Source: an uncultured bacterium
Lineage (GTDB): Bacteria > Cyanobacteriota > Vampirovibrionia > Gastranaerophilales > Gastranaerophilaceae
Direction of reading: 5' to 3'
Assembly (NCBI GenBank): GCA_949288725.1
Contig: CASELF010000027.1
Location: forward strand, 153,487-196,872
Length of the DNA stretch: 43,386 nt
The translations under genes were made by a program, and so were the position numbers. The notes beneath the pieces were generated by a model. It had not been told where the DNA came from and searched no databases. It saw only the letters and a list, made by a program, of their open reading frames with translations. Each line of letters opens with the position of its first letter. The first letter of the stretch is position 1. This document shows, one piece after another, positions 17,266-24,597 of this stretch.

Positions 17266-18575
17266 AACCCCGGATCTAAATATGAACCTGTAACTTTTTT
17301 ATTAAATTCATATTGAAGTTTTGGAAGGGCAACGGCTAATAAGAAACTTGAAATTCCAATATTTGCCAAAATATTTATACATTTTACAAATTTTGCTTTT
17401 TTAGCAAATTTTTCAATATTTTTTGATTTTTTTGCAGATTTTATAAAGTTTTCAAATTCATCTCTAAATTTTCCTAAATCTTCAACATCAACATATTTTC
17501 TAGGATCTCTTATGCCGGATTTCAAATAAGAAACTTTTTTCATTTCATCTGCAAATTTTGCAAACAAAGTATTTTGTTTTGTATCAATAAATTCAAACAA
17601 ATCTTTTGCTGAATTAGATTTCGGCAATTCAACTTTATCATCTTTTATTGCTTGAATAAATTCTTTATTATCTAAAATAAGAGGATCAAGATTAACATTC
17701 ACTCCGAAAATTTTGTTTGCCAATTTGTCCAGTCCTTTTGCAATATAAGCAGGAGTAACAAAATTCAAAATCATAGAACCAATCATTCTGAAAGCATTCA
17801 CATAAGCTTCGTCTTTGTTTCTGGAAGTTGAAACTCTACCAATAGTTAATCCTCCGTCAGAAATCGCCATTTTATCTACCGTTCTTAAATTTGCAACAGT
17901 TGAAACAAAGTTTCCGGTAAATGCAGGATTATTAGCATTTTGAGCAGCATAAATTTTTTGTTTAAACTCATTAACTTTAGATGCTGTAAAACTTCTGGAC
18001 GGATTTTGCATAACATTATCACTATTAGAATTAAATTCTTTGTTATTTCTTCTAAGTTTTCTTGTTAGTGCAAAATTTAAAGGAGGTAAAACAAAACCCA
18101 TTATAATAGTCGGAATAATAGTTGCTGCAAAAAACTTTTTAGACAAAAGTTTTTCATAAGAGAATTTATTATTCTTAATTTTCAGCAAATCATTAACCGC
18201 ATCTTGAACATCTTTTATTGGAATATTTTTAAACTTGTTAATATTATATTGAATACCTTGTAACGCATTTGCACCAAATTTTTCTTCTTCTTTAAATAAT
18301 TTCAAATTAACAAAAGGGGAAAAACCTTTTTTAGAAATAAATTTATCAGCAACACATTCAACAGCAGGAATTCCACCAAGCCAAATCGCTGATGTAAAAT
18401 ATTCATCAATTGCTTTTTCTCTTGTTGCATCATTTGCGATTGCTTTTGACTCTTTTAAATTTTCTTTTCTTGCAATAAGAATTTTTGAAGGTGCTTCAAT
18501 GCAGCAATCTCTGACTAATAATGGGTAAATACTACTGTTATTGCCAATAGCAGATATAATATTTATAAATGTCAT
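17256..18575 (-). CDS. Unassigned multi-helix membrane protein controlled by a histidine-type attenuator
   Basis: I do not recognise a family. From ATG 18575 the product has 439 residues and at least three or four hydrophobic helices: FFAATIIPTIIMGFVLPP near residue 155, AFRMIGSMILNFVTPAYI near 260, and ILANIGISSFLLAVALP near 408. Between them are basic, Asn- and Lys-rich stretches and the motif NNPAFTGN. Similar FTG-containing proteins are, from memory, typical of gut Gastranaerophilales. The start at 18575 is preferred because it has GAGG/AAGGA in front and lies 26 nt beyond a terminator. The upstream in-frame ATG at 18617 lies in the loop of that terminator. A promoter, His leader peptide and attenuator precede it. 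Transport of histidine or a related compound is a guess only. Confidence 0.75.
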   Translation of the reverse strand: MTFINIISAIGNNSSIYPLLVRDCCIEAPSKILIARKENLKESKAIANDATREKAIDEYFTSAIWLGGIPAVECVADKFISKKGFSPFVNLKLFKEEEKFGANALQGIQYNINKFKNIPIKDVQDAVNDLLKIKNNKFSYEKLLSKKFFAATIIPTIIMGFVLPPLNFALTRKLRRNNKEFNSNSDNVMQNPSRSFTASKVNEFKQKIYAAQNANNPAFTGNFVSTVANLRTVDKMAISDGGLTIGRVSTSRNKDEAYVNAFRMIGSMILNFVTPAYIAKGLDKLANKIFGVNVNLDPLILDNKEFIQAIKDDKVELPKSNSAKDLFEFIDTKQNTLFAKFADEMKKVSYLKSGIRDPRKYVDVEDLGKFRDEFENFIKSAKKSKNIEKFAKKAKFVKCINILANIGISSFLLAVALPKLQYEFNKKVTGSYLDPGLRK

Positions 18576-18600
18576 AATCCTTAACCTCAATTCTTTAACT

Positions 18601-18647
18601 AAAAAACAACTTCTCATGCTTGTTTTTAAAATCCTGAAGAAGTTGTT
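18601..18647 (-). terminator. Attenuator terminator
   Basis: On the minus strand AACAACTTCT (18647-18638) pairs perfectly over 10 bp with AGAAGTTGTT (18614-18605), followed by TTTT (18604-18601), giving six U in a row including the stem end. The loop is 23 nt. It lies between the leader peptide and the structural gene start at 18575, so readthrough is needed for expression. Confidence 0.8.
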
Positions 18648-18765
18648 ATATAAGAATTGATTATATTTTTACAAGCACAACATCAACTCAACAACCCTTC
18701 AGGTTGATATGATGGTTATGATGATGTAATTGTAAAAAGTTTTGTTTCATAATTTATTTTCTCTT
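18605..18765 (-). promoter_or_regulatory. Histidine-type transcription attenuator
   Basis: The leader RNA can form mutually exclusive hairpins. Segment 1, ATCAAC (18708-18703), directly follows the His codons and pairs with GTTGAT (18687-18682). That closes a loop containing segment 2, CCTGAAGGGTTGTT (18703-18690). When segment 2 is free it pairs with AACAACTTCTTCAGG (18647-18633), 7 bp plus a G-U and 6 bp with a single bulge. That pairing consumes the 5' arm of the terminator. A ribosome stalled on the His codons would cover segment 1 and favour antitermination. Free translation to the stop would favour termination. This is the classical amino-acid attenuator logic. Pairing was done by eye, without energy calculation. 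Confidence 0.8.
18688..18750 (-). CDS. Histidine-rich leader peptide, 20 residues
   Basis: ATG 18750 to TGA 18688-18690 encodes MKQNFLQL-HHHNHH-INLKGC. Five of six consecutive codons are CAT. AAGAGA lies about 10 nt upstream of the ATG as a ribosome site, and a TATAAT promoter lies 22 nt upstream. The peptide closely resembles in form the leader peptides of histidine biosynthetic operons, where scarcity of charged tRNA-His stalls the ribosome. It ends just as the downstream alternative hairpins begin. A free functional peptide (for example metal binding) is a less likely alternative. Confidence 0.8.
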   Translation of the reverse strand: MKQNFLQLHHHNHHINLKGC

Positions 18766-18771
18766 AAAAAG

Positions 18772-18799
18772 ATTATAATATAAAATCACAAAAAGTAAA
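18772..18799 (-). promoter_or_regulatory. Promoter of the attenuated gene
   Basis: On the minus strand TTTACT (18799-18794, -35) and TATAAT (18777-18772, -10) are 16 bp apart. The predicted transcription start near 18765 leaves about 15 nt before the leader ATG at 18750. The promoter lies just beyond the stop codon of the upstream small membrane protein gene. Confidence 0.7.
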
Positions 18800-18804
18800 C
18801 CTCA

Positions 18805-19179
18805 TTAAGCAACATTTGCCAATTCAACTTCTTTATCTGCTTTTTCAGCACGTTTTTTGTTAATTGCCTTATCCATCAAACGTCCTGAAATAATATCCAT
18901 AAGAAAAGTTATTGCTAAACCAAACCCAATTGCAAAGGCATTAAGTTTCGGTGTCATTTTCAAGCCAGATGATATTGCCACAATATCAGGCATCATTTTA
19001 GATATTGAAAAACTTGAAGCAATCAATTTTGCTTTTGGATTTTTCAATACATACGGCATAGTTTCAGTAACAATAGATGCCGCAATTAGACCTGTTGTCC
19101 AATTATTAGTTTTTTTATATGTATTTCCATTTTTTGTTTTTGCTTCATATCCAAATGGATTTAACGCTGCAATATTCAT
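18805..19179 (-). CDS. Unassigned small membrane protein
   Basis: The 124-residue product begins MNIAALNPFGYEAKTKNGN and has two or three hydrophobic segments (TGLIAASIVTETMPYVL, about 28-45; LNAFAIGFGLAITFLMDII, about 79-98). It ends with a charged tail (KKRAEKADKEVELANVA). No family is recognised. The N-P-F-G start resembles short N-terminal motifs on other unassigned proteins of this lineage. The start has AGGAG 10 nt upstream. It is 53 bp downstream of the DUF167 gene and just upstream of the attenuator promoter, so it may share function with the larger membrane protein behind it, but it is not under the attenuator. Confidence 0.65.
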   Translation of the reverse strand: MNIAALNPFGYEAKTKNGNTYKKTNNWTTGLIAASIVTETMPYVLKNPKAKLIASSFSISKMMPDIVAISSGLKMTPKLNAFAIGFGLAITFLMDIISGRLMDKAINKKRAEKADKEVELANVA

Positions 19180-19232
19180 TGTTAAATTTTCTCCTATATA
19201 TGACCTTATAAACCCCCTAAAATTAAAATTTG

Positions 19233-19520
19233 CTAAATATCAAAAACGTTTTTTACATTATTTAACTTTTCATCGTCAAAGATTTCAAACAAAATAGTTT
19301 TTTCTTTAGAAGTTTCTCCCTTTAGAATTTTTATTGAAGTTTTTGGAATTTTAAATGTTTTTGATAAAAATTCAATAAGGGCTTTATTCGCTTTGCCATC
19401 TATGGGTTGGGCAGTAATTTTAACTTTTATAATATCGCCATCTTTGACAATTTCATTTTTCTTTGCATTAGGCGATATTCTTATATTAACAACAATTCCG
19501 TCTTTAGTAACTTTAATCAC
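19233..19520 (-). CDS. DUF167 (YggU) family protein
   Basis: The 95 residues match the DUF167 fold closely: RISPNAKKNEIVKDG, VKITAQPIDGKANKALIEFL, and ILKGETSKEKTILFEI. The family is widespread, small and of unknown biochemical role, and is often found beside membrane or RNA-related genes. The start codon is GTG 19520. There is no ribosome site, but an extended -10 ends 6 nt before it. The gene is divergent from rel. Confidence 0.9.
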   Translation of the reverse strand: MIKVTKDGIVVNIRISPNAKKNEIVKDGDIIKVKITAQPIDGKANKALIEFLSKTFKIPKTSIKILKGETSKEKTILFEIFDDEKLNNVKNVFDI

Positions 19521-19526
19521 ACAAAA

Positions 19527-19535
19527 AGTATAACA
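19527..19535 (-). promoter_or_regulatory. Extended -10 placed for a leaderless DUF167 transcript
   Basis: On the minus strand TGT-TATACT ends 6 nt before GTG 19520, so transcription should begin at the start codon. No Shine-Dalgarno sequence is seen. Confidence 0.55.
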
Positions 19536-19670
19536 TAAAAGACAATCTTACAAGATAAAAAACGAACTCATAACAATAAAGTATTTAGCAAACAAAACCT
19601 AATCCTTTTATATGATATTTATTGACGTTGCTTGAAAAATGAACTTATAAAATATATTATAAAAAGCGTT

Positions 19671-21902
19671 ATGTCAGATAAAGAAACGTTTAAAGAAATA
19701 AAAGAGTTAATGATAGCCCAACAGCATACTCCGGAAGAGATTGCTCAAGTAGAAAAGGCTTATAAATTTGCAAAAAAATTACACGATGGTCAATTTAGAG
19801 TTTCAGGTGAACCATATATAATTCACCCCTGTGAAGTTGCTAAGATATTAGTAAATTTAAAAGTTGACACACATACACTGATTGCAGCATTTTTGCACGA
19901 TATATTAGAAGACACAGATACAAAACCTGAAACAATAGAATCACTTTTTGGAAGTGATGTATTAAATATTGTTCAAGGAGTTACCAAACTTGGAAAACTG
20001 AGATTTAAATCAAAAGAAGAGCGACAAGCCGAAAATTTCAGACGCTTATTTATCGCAATGGCAAATGACATAAGAGTAATCTTTTTAAAACTGGCAGACA
20101 TACTTCATAATATGAGGACACTCAATTTTATGGAGGTGTCAAAACAAAAAAGGATTGCTCAAGAGACATTAGACATCTTTGCACCACTGGCAAACCGTTT
20201 AGGTATATATAAAATAAAAGCAGAACTTGAAGATTTATCACTAAAATATTTAGAGCCAGAAAAATATTACGAAATAGTGCAATTAGTAGCCCAAACAAAA
20301 GCGGATAGAGAAGAAACCGTAAATCTGCTAATTGATAAAATCTCACAAGACGTCAAAAAAAGCGGTATAGACGCACAAATTACAGGACGAGCAAAACACT
20401 ATTACAGTATCTATGCAAAAATGAAACGGCAAAATATACCGTTCAATGACCTATATGACATAACAGCCGTTCGAGTAATTGTAAATACAATCAGAGAGTG
20501 CTACGAAGTTTTAGGATTAATACATTCCCAATTCAAACCAATCCCCGGCAGATTTAAAGACTATATTGCAATGCCAAAAGGTAATATGTATCAATCCTTG
20601 CACACATCAGTAATAGGTCCACGTTCAAAACCGCTGGAAGTACAAATAAGAACTTGGGAAATGCACCAAGTTGCAGAATATGGTATAGCAGCACACTGGC
20701 GATATAAAGAAAAAGGTTCACAAAGAGCGGATAATGCCTCTGACATGAAATTTTCATGGATGCACAAACTTGTTGAATATGAAAAGGATATGAAAAACGC
20801 AGAAGATTATGTCCAAAGCGTAAAATTAGACCTTTTTTCAGACCAAGTATTTGCATTTACCCCTGACGGGGATGTACTGGATCTTCCAAAAGATGCAACC
20901 CCTGTTGATTTTTCATATAGAATACACTCTGACGTTGGTCACAAAACAGTTGGGGCACTAGTAAACGGGCGTATAGTACCGCTTAATACAAAACTCAAAA
21001 ACGGAGATATAGTAGAAATTTTGACCTCCAAAACCCCTGCACCTCGACTTGATTGGTTGACATTTGTAGTAACAAAACAAGCCTCTCAAAAAATCAAACA
21101 ATGGTTTAAAAAGAACAATCGTGATGAACATGTCAAAATGGGCAAAGCAAACCTTGAACACGAACTAACAAAAGCAGTGTTTGATGAATATACAAAACAA
21201 GGGGAATTTGAAAAAGTTGCAAAGTCAATGAATTATCAATCAAGTGATGATTTATTTGCAGCATTAGGCTACGGAGAAACAACCGTTAACAAAGTTATCA
21301 ATAAATTGAAAAAACCAAAAGAAAAATCAATTGAAGATAATTTCAAAAACTCCAAAAGAAAGAGTTCAGAAAAAGATATTATCGGACTAGAGGGTTTAAT
21401 GTATTCATTTGCAATGTGCTGTTCGCCAATTCCGGGAGAACCTATAGTTGGAGTTGTAACACGCTCAAAAGGGGTCTCAGTACACAGAGCAGATTGCAAA
21501 ACTCTTGAAACAATTCCACCTGAACGTCTTATGAAAATTCAATGGGCAGGAATAAACACAAACAAAACATATAATACAACAATCAGAATTGAAACAGCCG
21601 AAAAACTTGGACTATTAAAAGATGTAATTTCAGCAGTTTCAGATAACAACGCCAATATTGTAAGTGCAAATATAAAAACAAAAAATCACGTCGGGATTAT
21701 AGAAATAGGATTGGAACTTGATAACATAGATACCCTAAGAAAAGTTATTGCCTGTATTCAGTCATTACCTGATGTATTTAGCGTAAAAAGAATACAAACC
21801 TGCTCTAGTATGGTTAAAAAGAATAATATTTCGAAAAACCAAAAGAGCAACAACAAACACAAGAAAAATGATATAAAAAAGAAAGAACACAATAAACAGT
21901 AA
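19671..21902 (+). CDS. rel: Bifunctional (p)ppGpp synthetase/hydrolase
   Basis: This is a long RelA/SpoT homologue of 743 residues. Order: an HD hydrolase domain with AAFLHDILEDTD near residue 76; a synthetase domain with GRFKDYIAMPKGNMYQSLHT; a TGS domain (VFAFTPDGDVLDLPKDATPVDF); a zinc-finger-like region (CCSPIPGEPIVG); and a C-terminal ACT domain. The intact HD site, and RFKD instead of the EXDD of synthetase-only RelA, indicate a bifunctional enzyme. I start at ATG 19671 because it matches the N-terminal length of Bacillus Rel. The frame extends to TTG 19632, but neither start has a clear ribosome site. The C-terminal tail is Lys- and Asn-rich. It is followed 11 bp later by the NfeD-like and flotillin genes. 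Confidence 0.95.
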   Translation: MSDKETFKEIKELMIAQQHTPEEIAQVEKAYKFAKKLHDGQFRVSGEPYIIHPCEVAKILVNLKVDTHTLIAAFLHDILEDTDTKPETIESLFGSDVLNIVQGVTKLGKLRFKSKEERQAENFRRLFIAMANDIRVIFLKLADILHNMRTLNFMEVSKQKRIAQETLDIFAPLANRLGIYKIKAELEDLSLKYLEPEKYYEIVQLVAQTKADREETVNLLIDKISQDVKKSGIDAQITGRAKHYYSIYAKMKRQNIPFNDLYDITAVRVIVNTIRECYEVLGLIHSQFKPIPGRFKDYIAMPKGNMYQSLHTSVIGPRSKPLEVQIRTWEMHQVAEYGIAAHWRYKEKGSQRADNASDMKFSWMHKLVEYEKDMKNAEDYVQSVKLDLFSDQVFAFTPDGDVLDLPKDATPVDFSYRIHSDVGHKTVGALVNGRIVPLNTKLKNGDIVEILTSKTPAPRLDWLTFVVTKQASQKIKQWFKKNNRDEHVKMGKANLEHELTKAVFDEYTKQGEFEKVAKSMNYQSSDDLFAALGYGETTVNKVINKLKKPKEKSIEDNFKNSKRKSSEKDIIGLEGLMYSFAMCCSPIPGEPIVGVVTRSKGVSVHRADCKTLETIPPERLMKIQWAGINTNKTYNTTIRIETAEKLGLLKDVISAVSDNNANIVSANIKTKNHVGIIEIGLELDNIDTLRKVIACIQSLPDVFSVKRIQTCSSMVKKNNISKNQKSNNKHKKNDIKKKEHNKQ

Positions 21903-21913
21903 AGGAGAATTAT

Positions 21914-22480
21914 ATGTCACTGCCACACATTGAAACAACAATGATGATAACATCAGGGTATTATTATTTGGCAATATTTTCAACAATTATATTTACAATA
22001 AAACTAATATTATTTACCCTAACAGGCGGAGATGGAACAGAAGTTAGTGCAGATTTTAATACGGAAGTTGAAACAGATTTATCATTTCATTTTCTGTCAA
22101 TACAATCAATTTTAGCCTTTTTCATGGGATTTGGCTGGATGGGTTATGCAGGAATGCACCACTTTAACTTTTCAAAACTCTTAACTTTTGGTGTTGCACT
22201 AGTTACAGGTATAGCGTTTTTAATAGGAACGGCATACTTAATGTTCGGAGTAAGCAAACTTGAAAAAACTGTAACAAAAGACTATACCAAAGCCCTAAAT
22301 CAAACAGGCAAAGCCTATACTGATTTTACCCCTAAAGGTCAAGGTCAAGTTGAAATAGAAATAAATGAACAATTATCAATAGAAGAAGCAGTTAATAATA
22401 CAGAAGAAGAAATAAAAGCCTTTGATAGAGTAAAAGTTGTAAACGTAGATAATGATGTTTTATATATCGAAAAAGTATAG
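21914..22480 (+). CDS. NfeD-like membrane protein partnered with flotillin
   Basis: The 188 residues have three membrane helices (about 12-36, 60-80 and 87-115). A soluble C-terminal domain (about 120-188) ends KVVNVDNDVLYIEKV, consistent with the OB-fold of NfeD/YuaF proteins. In Bacillus, YuaF accompanies the flotillin FloT. Here too the gene directly precedes flotillin, with a 32-bp gap. The start is well set by AGGAG 7 nt upstream and lies 11 bp after rel. Assignment rests on topology and neighbourhood more than on residue identity. Confidence 0.7.
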   Translation: MSLPHIETTMMITSGYYYLAIFSTIIFTIKLILFTLTGGDGTEVSADFNTEVETDLSFHFLSIQSILAFFMGFGWMGYAGMHHFNFSKLLTFGVALVTGIAFLIGTAYLMFGVSKLEKTVTKDYTKALNQTGKAYTDFTPKGQGQVEIEINEQLSIEEAVNNTEEEIKAFDRVKVVNVDNDVLYIEKV

Positions 22481-22512
22481 ATAATCCGTACATAAGAAAG
22501 GAGAAATAAAAT

Positions 22513-23925
22513 ATGTTTGGAGTAACTACTGCAATAATACTAATACTACTTTCAGCATTAATATTTATTGCAAACCGCTACAAAAGATGTCCATCAAACA
22601 AAATTATAGTAGTATATGGTAAAACAGGCGGAGAAAAGACAGCAAAATGCGTACACGGCGGTGGAACATTTATAATTCCTCTAATCCAAGATTATGGTGT
22701 ACTTTCCTTAGAGCCAATGGCAACCGATATAGACTTAAAAGGAGCCTTATCAAAAGGTAATATCAGAGTAGCAGTCCCTGCGACATTTACCTTTGGAGTT
22801 TCAACCAAACCGGCGATAATGATAAACGCAGCAGAACGTCTGCTAGGTTTAAGCAAAACAGAAGTAGTACAACAAGCAAGTGATATAATTTTAGGACAAT
22901 TACGTCTTGCAATTGCAACATTAACAATTGAAGAAATAAACCAAGACAGAGAAAAATTTCTTGAACAAATTAACGCAAACGTAAACCCTGAATTAAACAA
23001 GATTGGTCTTGAAATCTTAAACGTAAACATCAAAGATATAACAGATGAATCAGGATACATTGATGCAATAGGACAAAAAGCAGCCGCAGAAGCAATAAAC
23101 AAAGCAAAAGTAGAAGTTGCAGAACAAGAAAAACTCGGAGCAGTAGGTGTAGCAACAGCCAATAAACAAAAAGAAGTTCAAGTAGCAGAGCAAAGCGCAC
23201 AAACTTCAATTGGTAAAACAAATGCTCAAAGAGAACAACGTATCAAAACAGCCGAACTTGAAGCACAAGCAGTAGAAGGCGAAAACATCTCAAAAGCAAA
23301 TATAGCAGAATATAATGCACAATTATCAGTAAAACAAGCTGATGCCTACAGAGAAGGAGAAGTTGCAAAAGCAAACGCACAAAGAGATGTATTATTAGCC
23401 CAAAAAGAACAAGAAGAAGCAAAACTAAAAAAAGAAGAACTTGCAAGACAAGAAGTTGAAAAACTAAAAATTCAAGTACAAGCAGACGCAGAAGCAGAAA
23501 GAGCAAGAAGAATAGCACTTGGTGAAGCCGATGCAATAAAAGCAAAATATTTTGCAGAAGCAGAAGGTATAAAAGCCGTACTGGAAGCAAAAGCAAAAGG
23601 TTATGAAAATCTTGTTAAAATATCAAATAACAAACCTGAAATTGCGACAAGTTTCTTGATGATTGAAAAAATCGAAAAAATTGTTGAAAAACAAGTTGAC
23701 GCAATTAAAAATATTAAATTTGATAAGATTACAGTATGGGATGGAGGAGCAGGTTCTCCAAACGGTTCAACAACTGCAAACTTTATGAAAGATATAATAA
23801 AAGCACTTCCTGCAATGCACGATTTAGCAGGACAAGCAGGAATAGAATTACCGCAAATTCTTGGTAAAGTTGACAGCGGACTTGAAGAAACAAAACCCGC
23901 AACCTCTGTGGAAGAAAATAAATAA
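22513..23925 (+). CDS. floT: Flotillin-like SPFH-domain protein
   Basis: The 470-residue protein has an N-terminal membrane hairpin (ITAIILILLSALIFIA type, residues 4-20). An SPFH/band-7 domain covers about residues 25-190. A long, regular Ala/Glu/Lys-rich coiled-coil flotillin domain covers about 190-375 (repeats such as KAKVEVAEQEKLGAV and EAERARRIALGEADAI). A C-terminal tail with GGAGSPNGSTTANF follows. Flotillins scaffold membrane microdomains and oligomerise. Length fits FloT/YuaG (about 500). AGGAG precedes ATG 22513 at a good distance. It ends the rel operon, before a bidirectional terminator. Confidence 0.92.
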   Translation: MFGVTTAIILILLSALIFIANRYKRCPSNKIIVVYGKTGGEKTAKCVHGGGTFIIPLIQDYGVLSLEPMATDIDLKGALSKGNIRVAVPATFTFGVSTKPAIMINAAERLLGLSKTEVVQQASDIILGQLRLAIATLTIEEINQDREKFLEQINANVNPELNKIGLEILNVNIKDITDESGYIDAIGQKAAAEAINKAKVEVAEQEKLGAVGVATANKQKEVQVAEQSAQTSIGKTNAQREQRIKTAELEAQAVEGENISKANIAEYNAQLSVKQADAYREGEVAKANAQRDVLLAQKEQEEAKLKKEELARQEVEKLKIQVQADAEAERARRIALGEADAIKAKYFAEAEGIKAVLEAKAKGYENLVKISNNKPEIATSFLMIEKIEKIVEKQVDAIKNIKFDKITVWDGGAGSPNGSTTANFMKDIIKALPAMHDLAGQAGIELPQILGKVDSGLEETKPATSVEENK

Positions 23926-23945
23926 TTAAAATCAAATTTAACCAC

Positions 23946-23976
23946 AAAAAAGACCTCATAAAATGAGGTCTTTTTT
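23946..23976. terminator. Bidirectional intrinsic terminator between convergent genes
   Basis: A 14-bp stem (23946-23959 with 23963-23976) has the core GACCTCAT/ATGAGGTC and a 3-nt loop. It is bounded by A-runs on one side and T-runs on the other, so it serves floT on the plus strand and the membrane protein on the minus strand. Confidence 0.92.
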
Positions 23977-23996
23977 TTATAACTCAAATCTATAAA

Positions 23997-24563
23997 TTAT
24001 TCTTGCTTGTTATCATTATTATCAACATTCTCCCCAGAAACATCTTCTAGTTGAGGAGTAACTTGTGTCTCTTCCTGAGTTGTATCTTGTGAAACTTCCC
24101 CTTCTGAGTCAGATTTAACTTCTTCAACATCTACCTGAGGTCTTGTCAATTCCTCTACAAAAGCAGTCAAACTATCCTTTGGCAAGAACAAAACTACAAA
24201 ATAATATACACACAACAATACAAAAATTATCAATCCGATTTTTATATCAATCACTTTGAAAAAGAATAATATATCATTTAAAATTTTTATAAAACAAGCA
24301 CAAGCAGCAACAACAATTGCAATAGTTTTATCGCCACAAATTTGCCAAATTCTTTTACTATCATTCATCAAATACAAATATGAGAAAAATAGTGCAATAA
24401 CCACTTCTATAATATTTATCAAAACCAGATTATTATTTAAAACTTCAACAGTCCAAGGAGAAATTACTTGTCCTTCAATAATAACAGCAATAGAAATTAA
24501 TGCTGACGTTACAAAGTACAAACTTCTGCGAATTGGTACATCCACTTTGAAAATATTAGTCAT
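23997..24563 (-). CDS. Unassigned four-helix membrane protein with acidic tail
   Basis: Of the 188 residues, the first 130 contain four hydrophobic helices (about 16-33, 44-63, 79-100 and 104-127). The last 50 residues are strongly acidic and Gln/Thr-rich (for example VEEVKSDSEGEVSQDTTQEE), probably a disordered cytoplasmic tail. I recognise no family. The start has GGAGGAG 8 nt upstream. It lies 34 bp downstream of infB on the same strand and could be co-transcribed with it. Confidence 0.7.
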   Translation of the reverse strand: MTNIFKVDVPIRRSLYFVTSALISIAVIIEGQVISPWTVEVLNNNLVLINIIEVVIALFFSYLYLMNDSKRIWQICGDKTIAIVVAACACFIKILNDILFFFKVIDIKIGLIIFVLLCVYYFVVLFLPKDSLTAFVEELTRPQVDVEEVKSDSEGEVSQDTTQEETQVTPQLEDVSGENVDNNDNKQE

Positions 24564-24597
24564 AATATACTCCTCCCTCAGTATAAATTATAAATTT

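Noticed and set aside
18576..18617. In-frame upstream ATG (18617) as start of the membrane protein gene
   Set aside because: It lies in the loop of the attenuator terminator and has no ribosome site, while ATG 18575 has GAGG/AAGGA in front.
18688..18750. His-rich peptide as a metal-binding or secreted peptide
   Set aside because: Its position between a promoter and a set of alternative hairpins ending in a terminator is better explained by attenuation.
19632..19670. TTG 19632 as start of rel
   Set aside because: ATG 19671 gives the N-terminal length of known Rel proteins; TTG has no ribosome site. Some doubt remains.
22692..23596. Long open frames antisense to flotillin
   Set aside because: They mirror the Ala/Glu/Lys-rich coiled coil and give Leu- or Ser-rich translations with no ribosome site; shadow frames.
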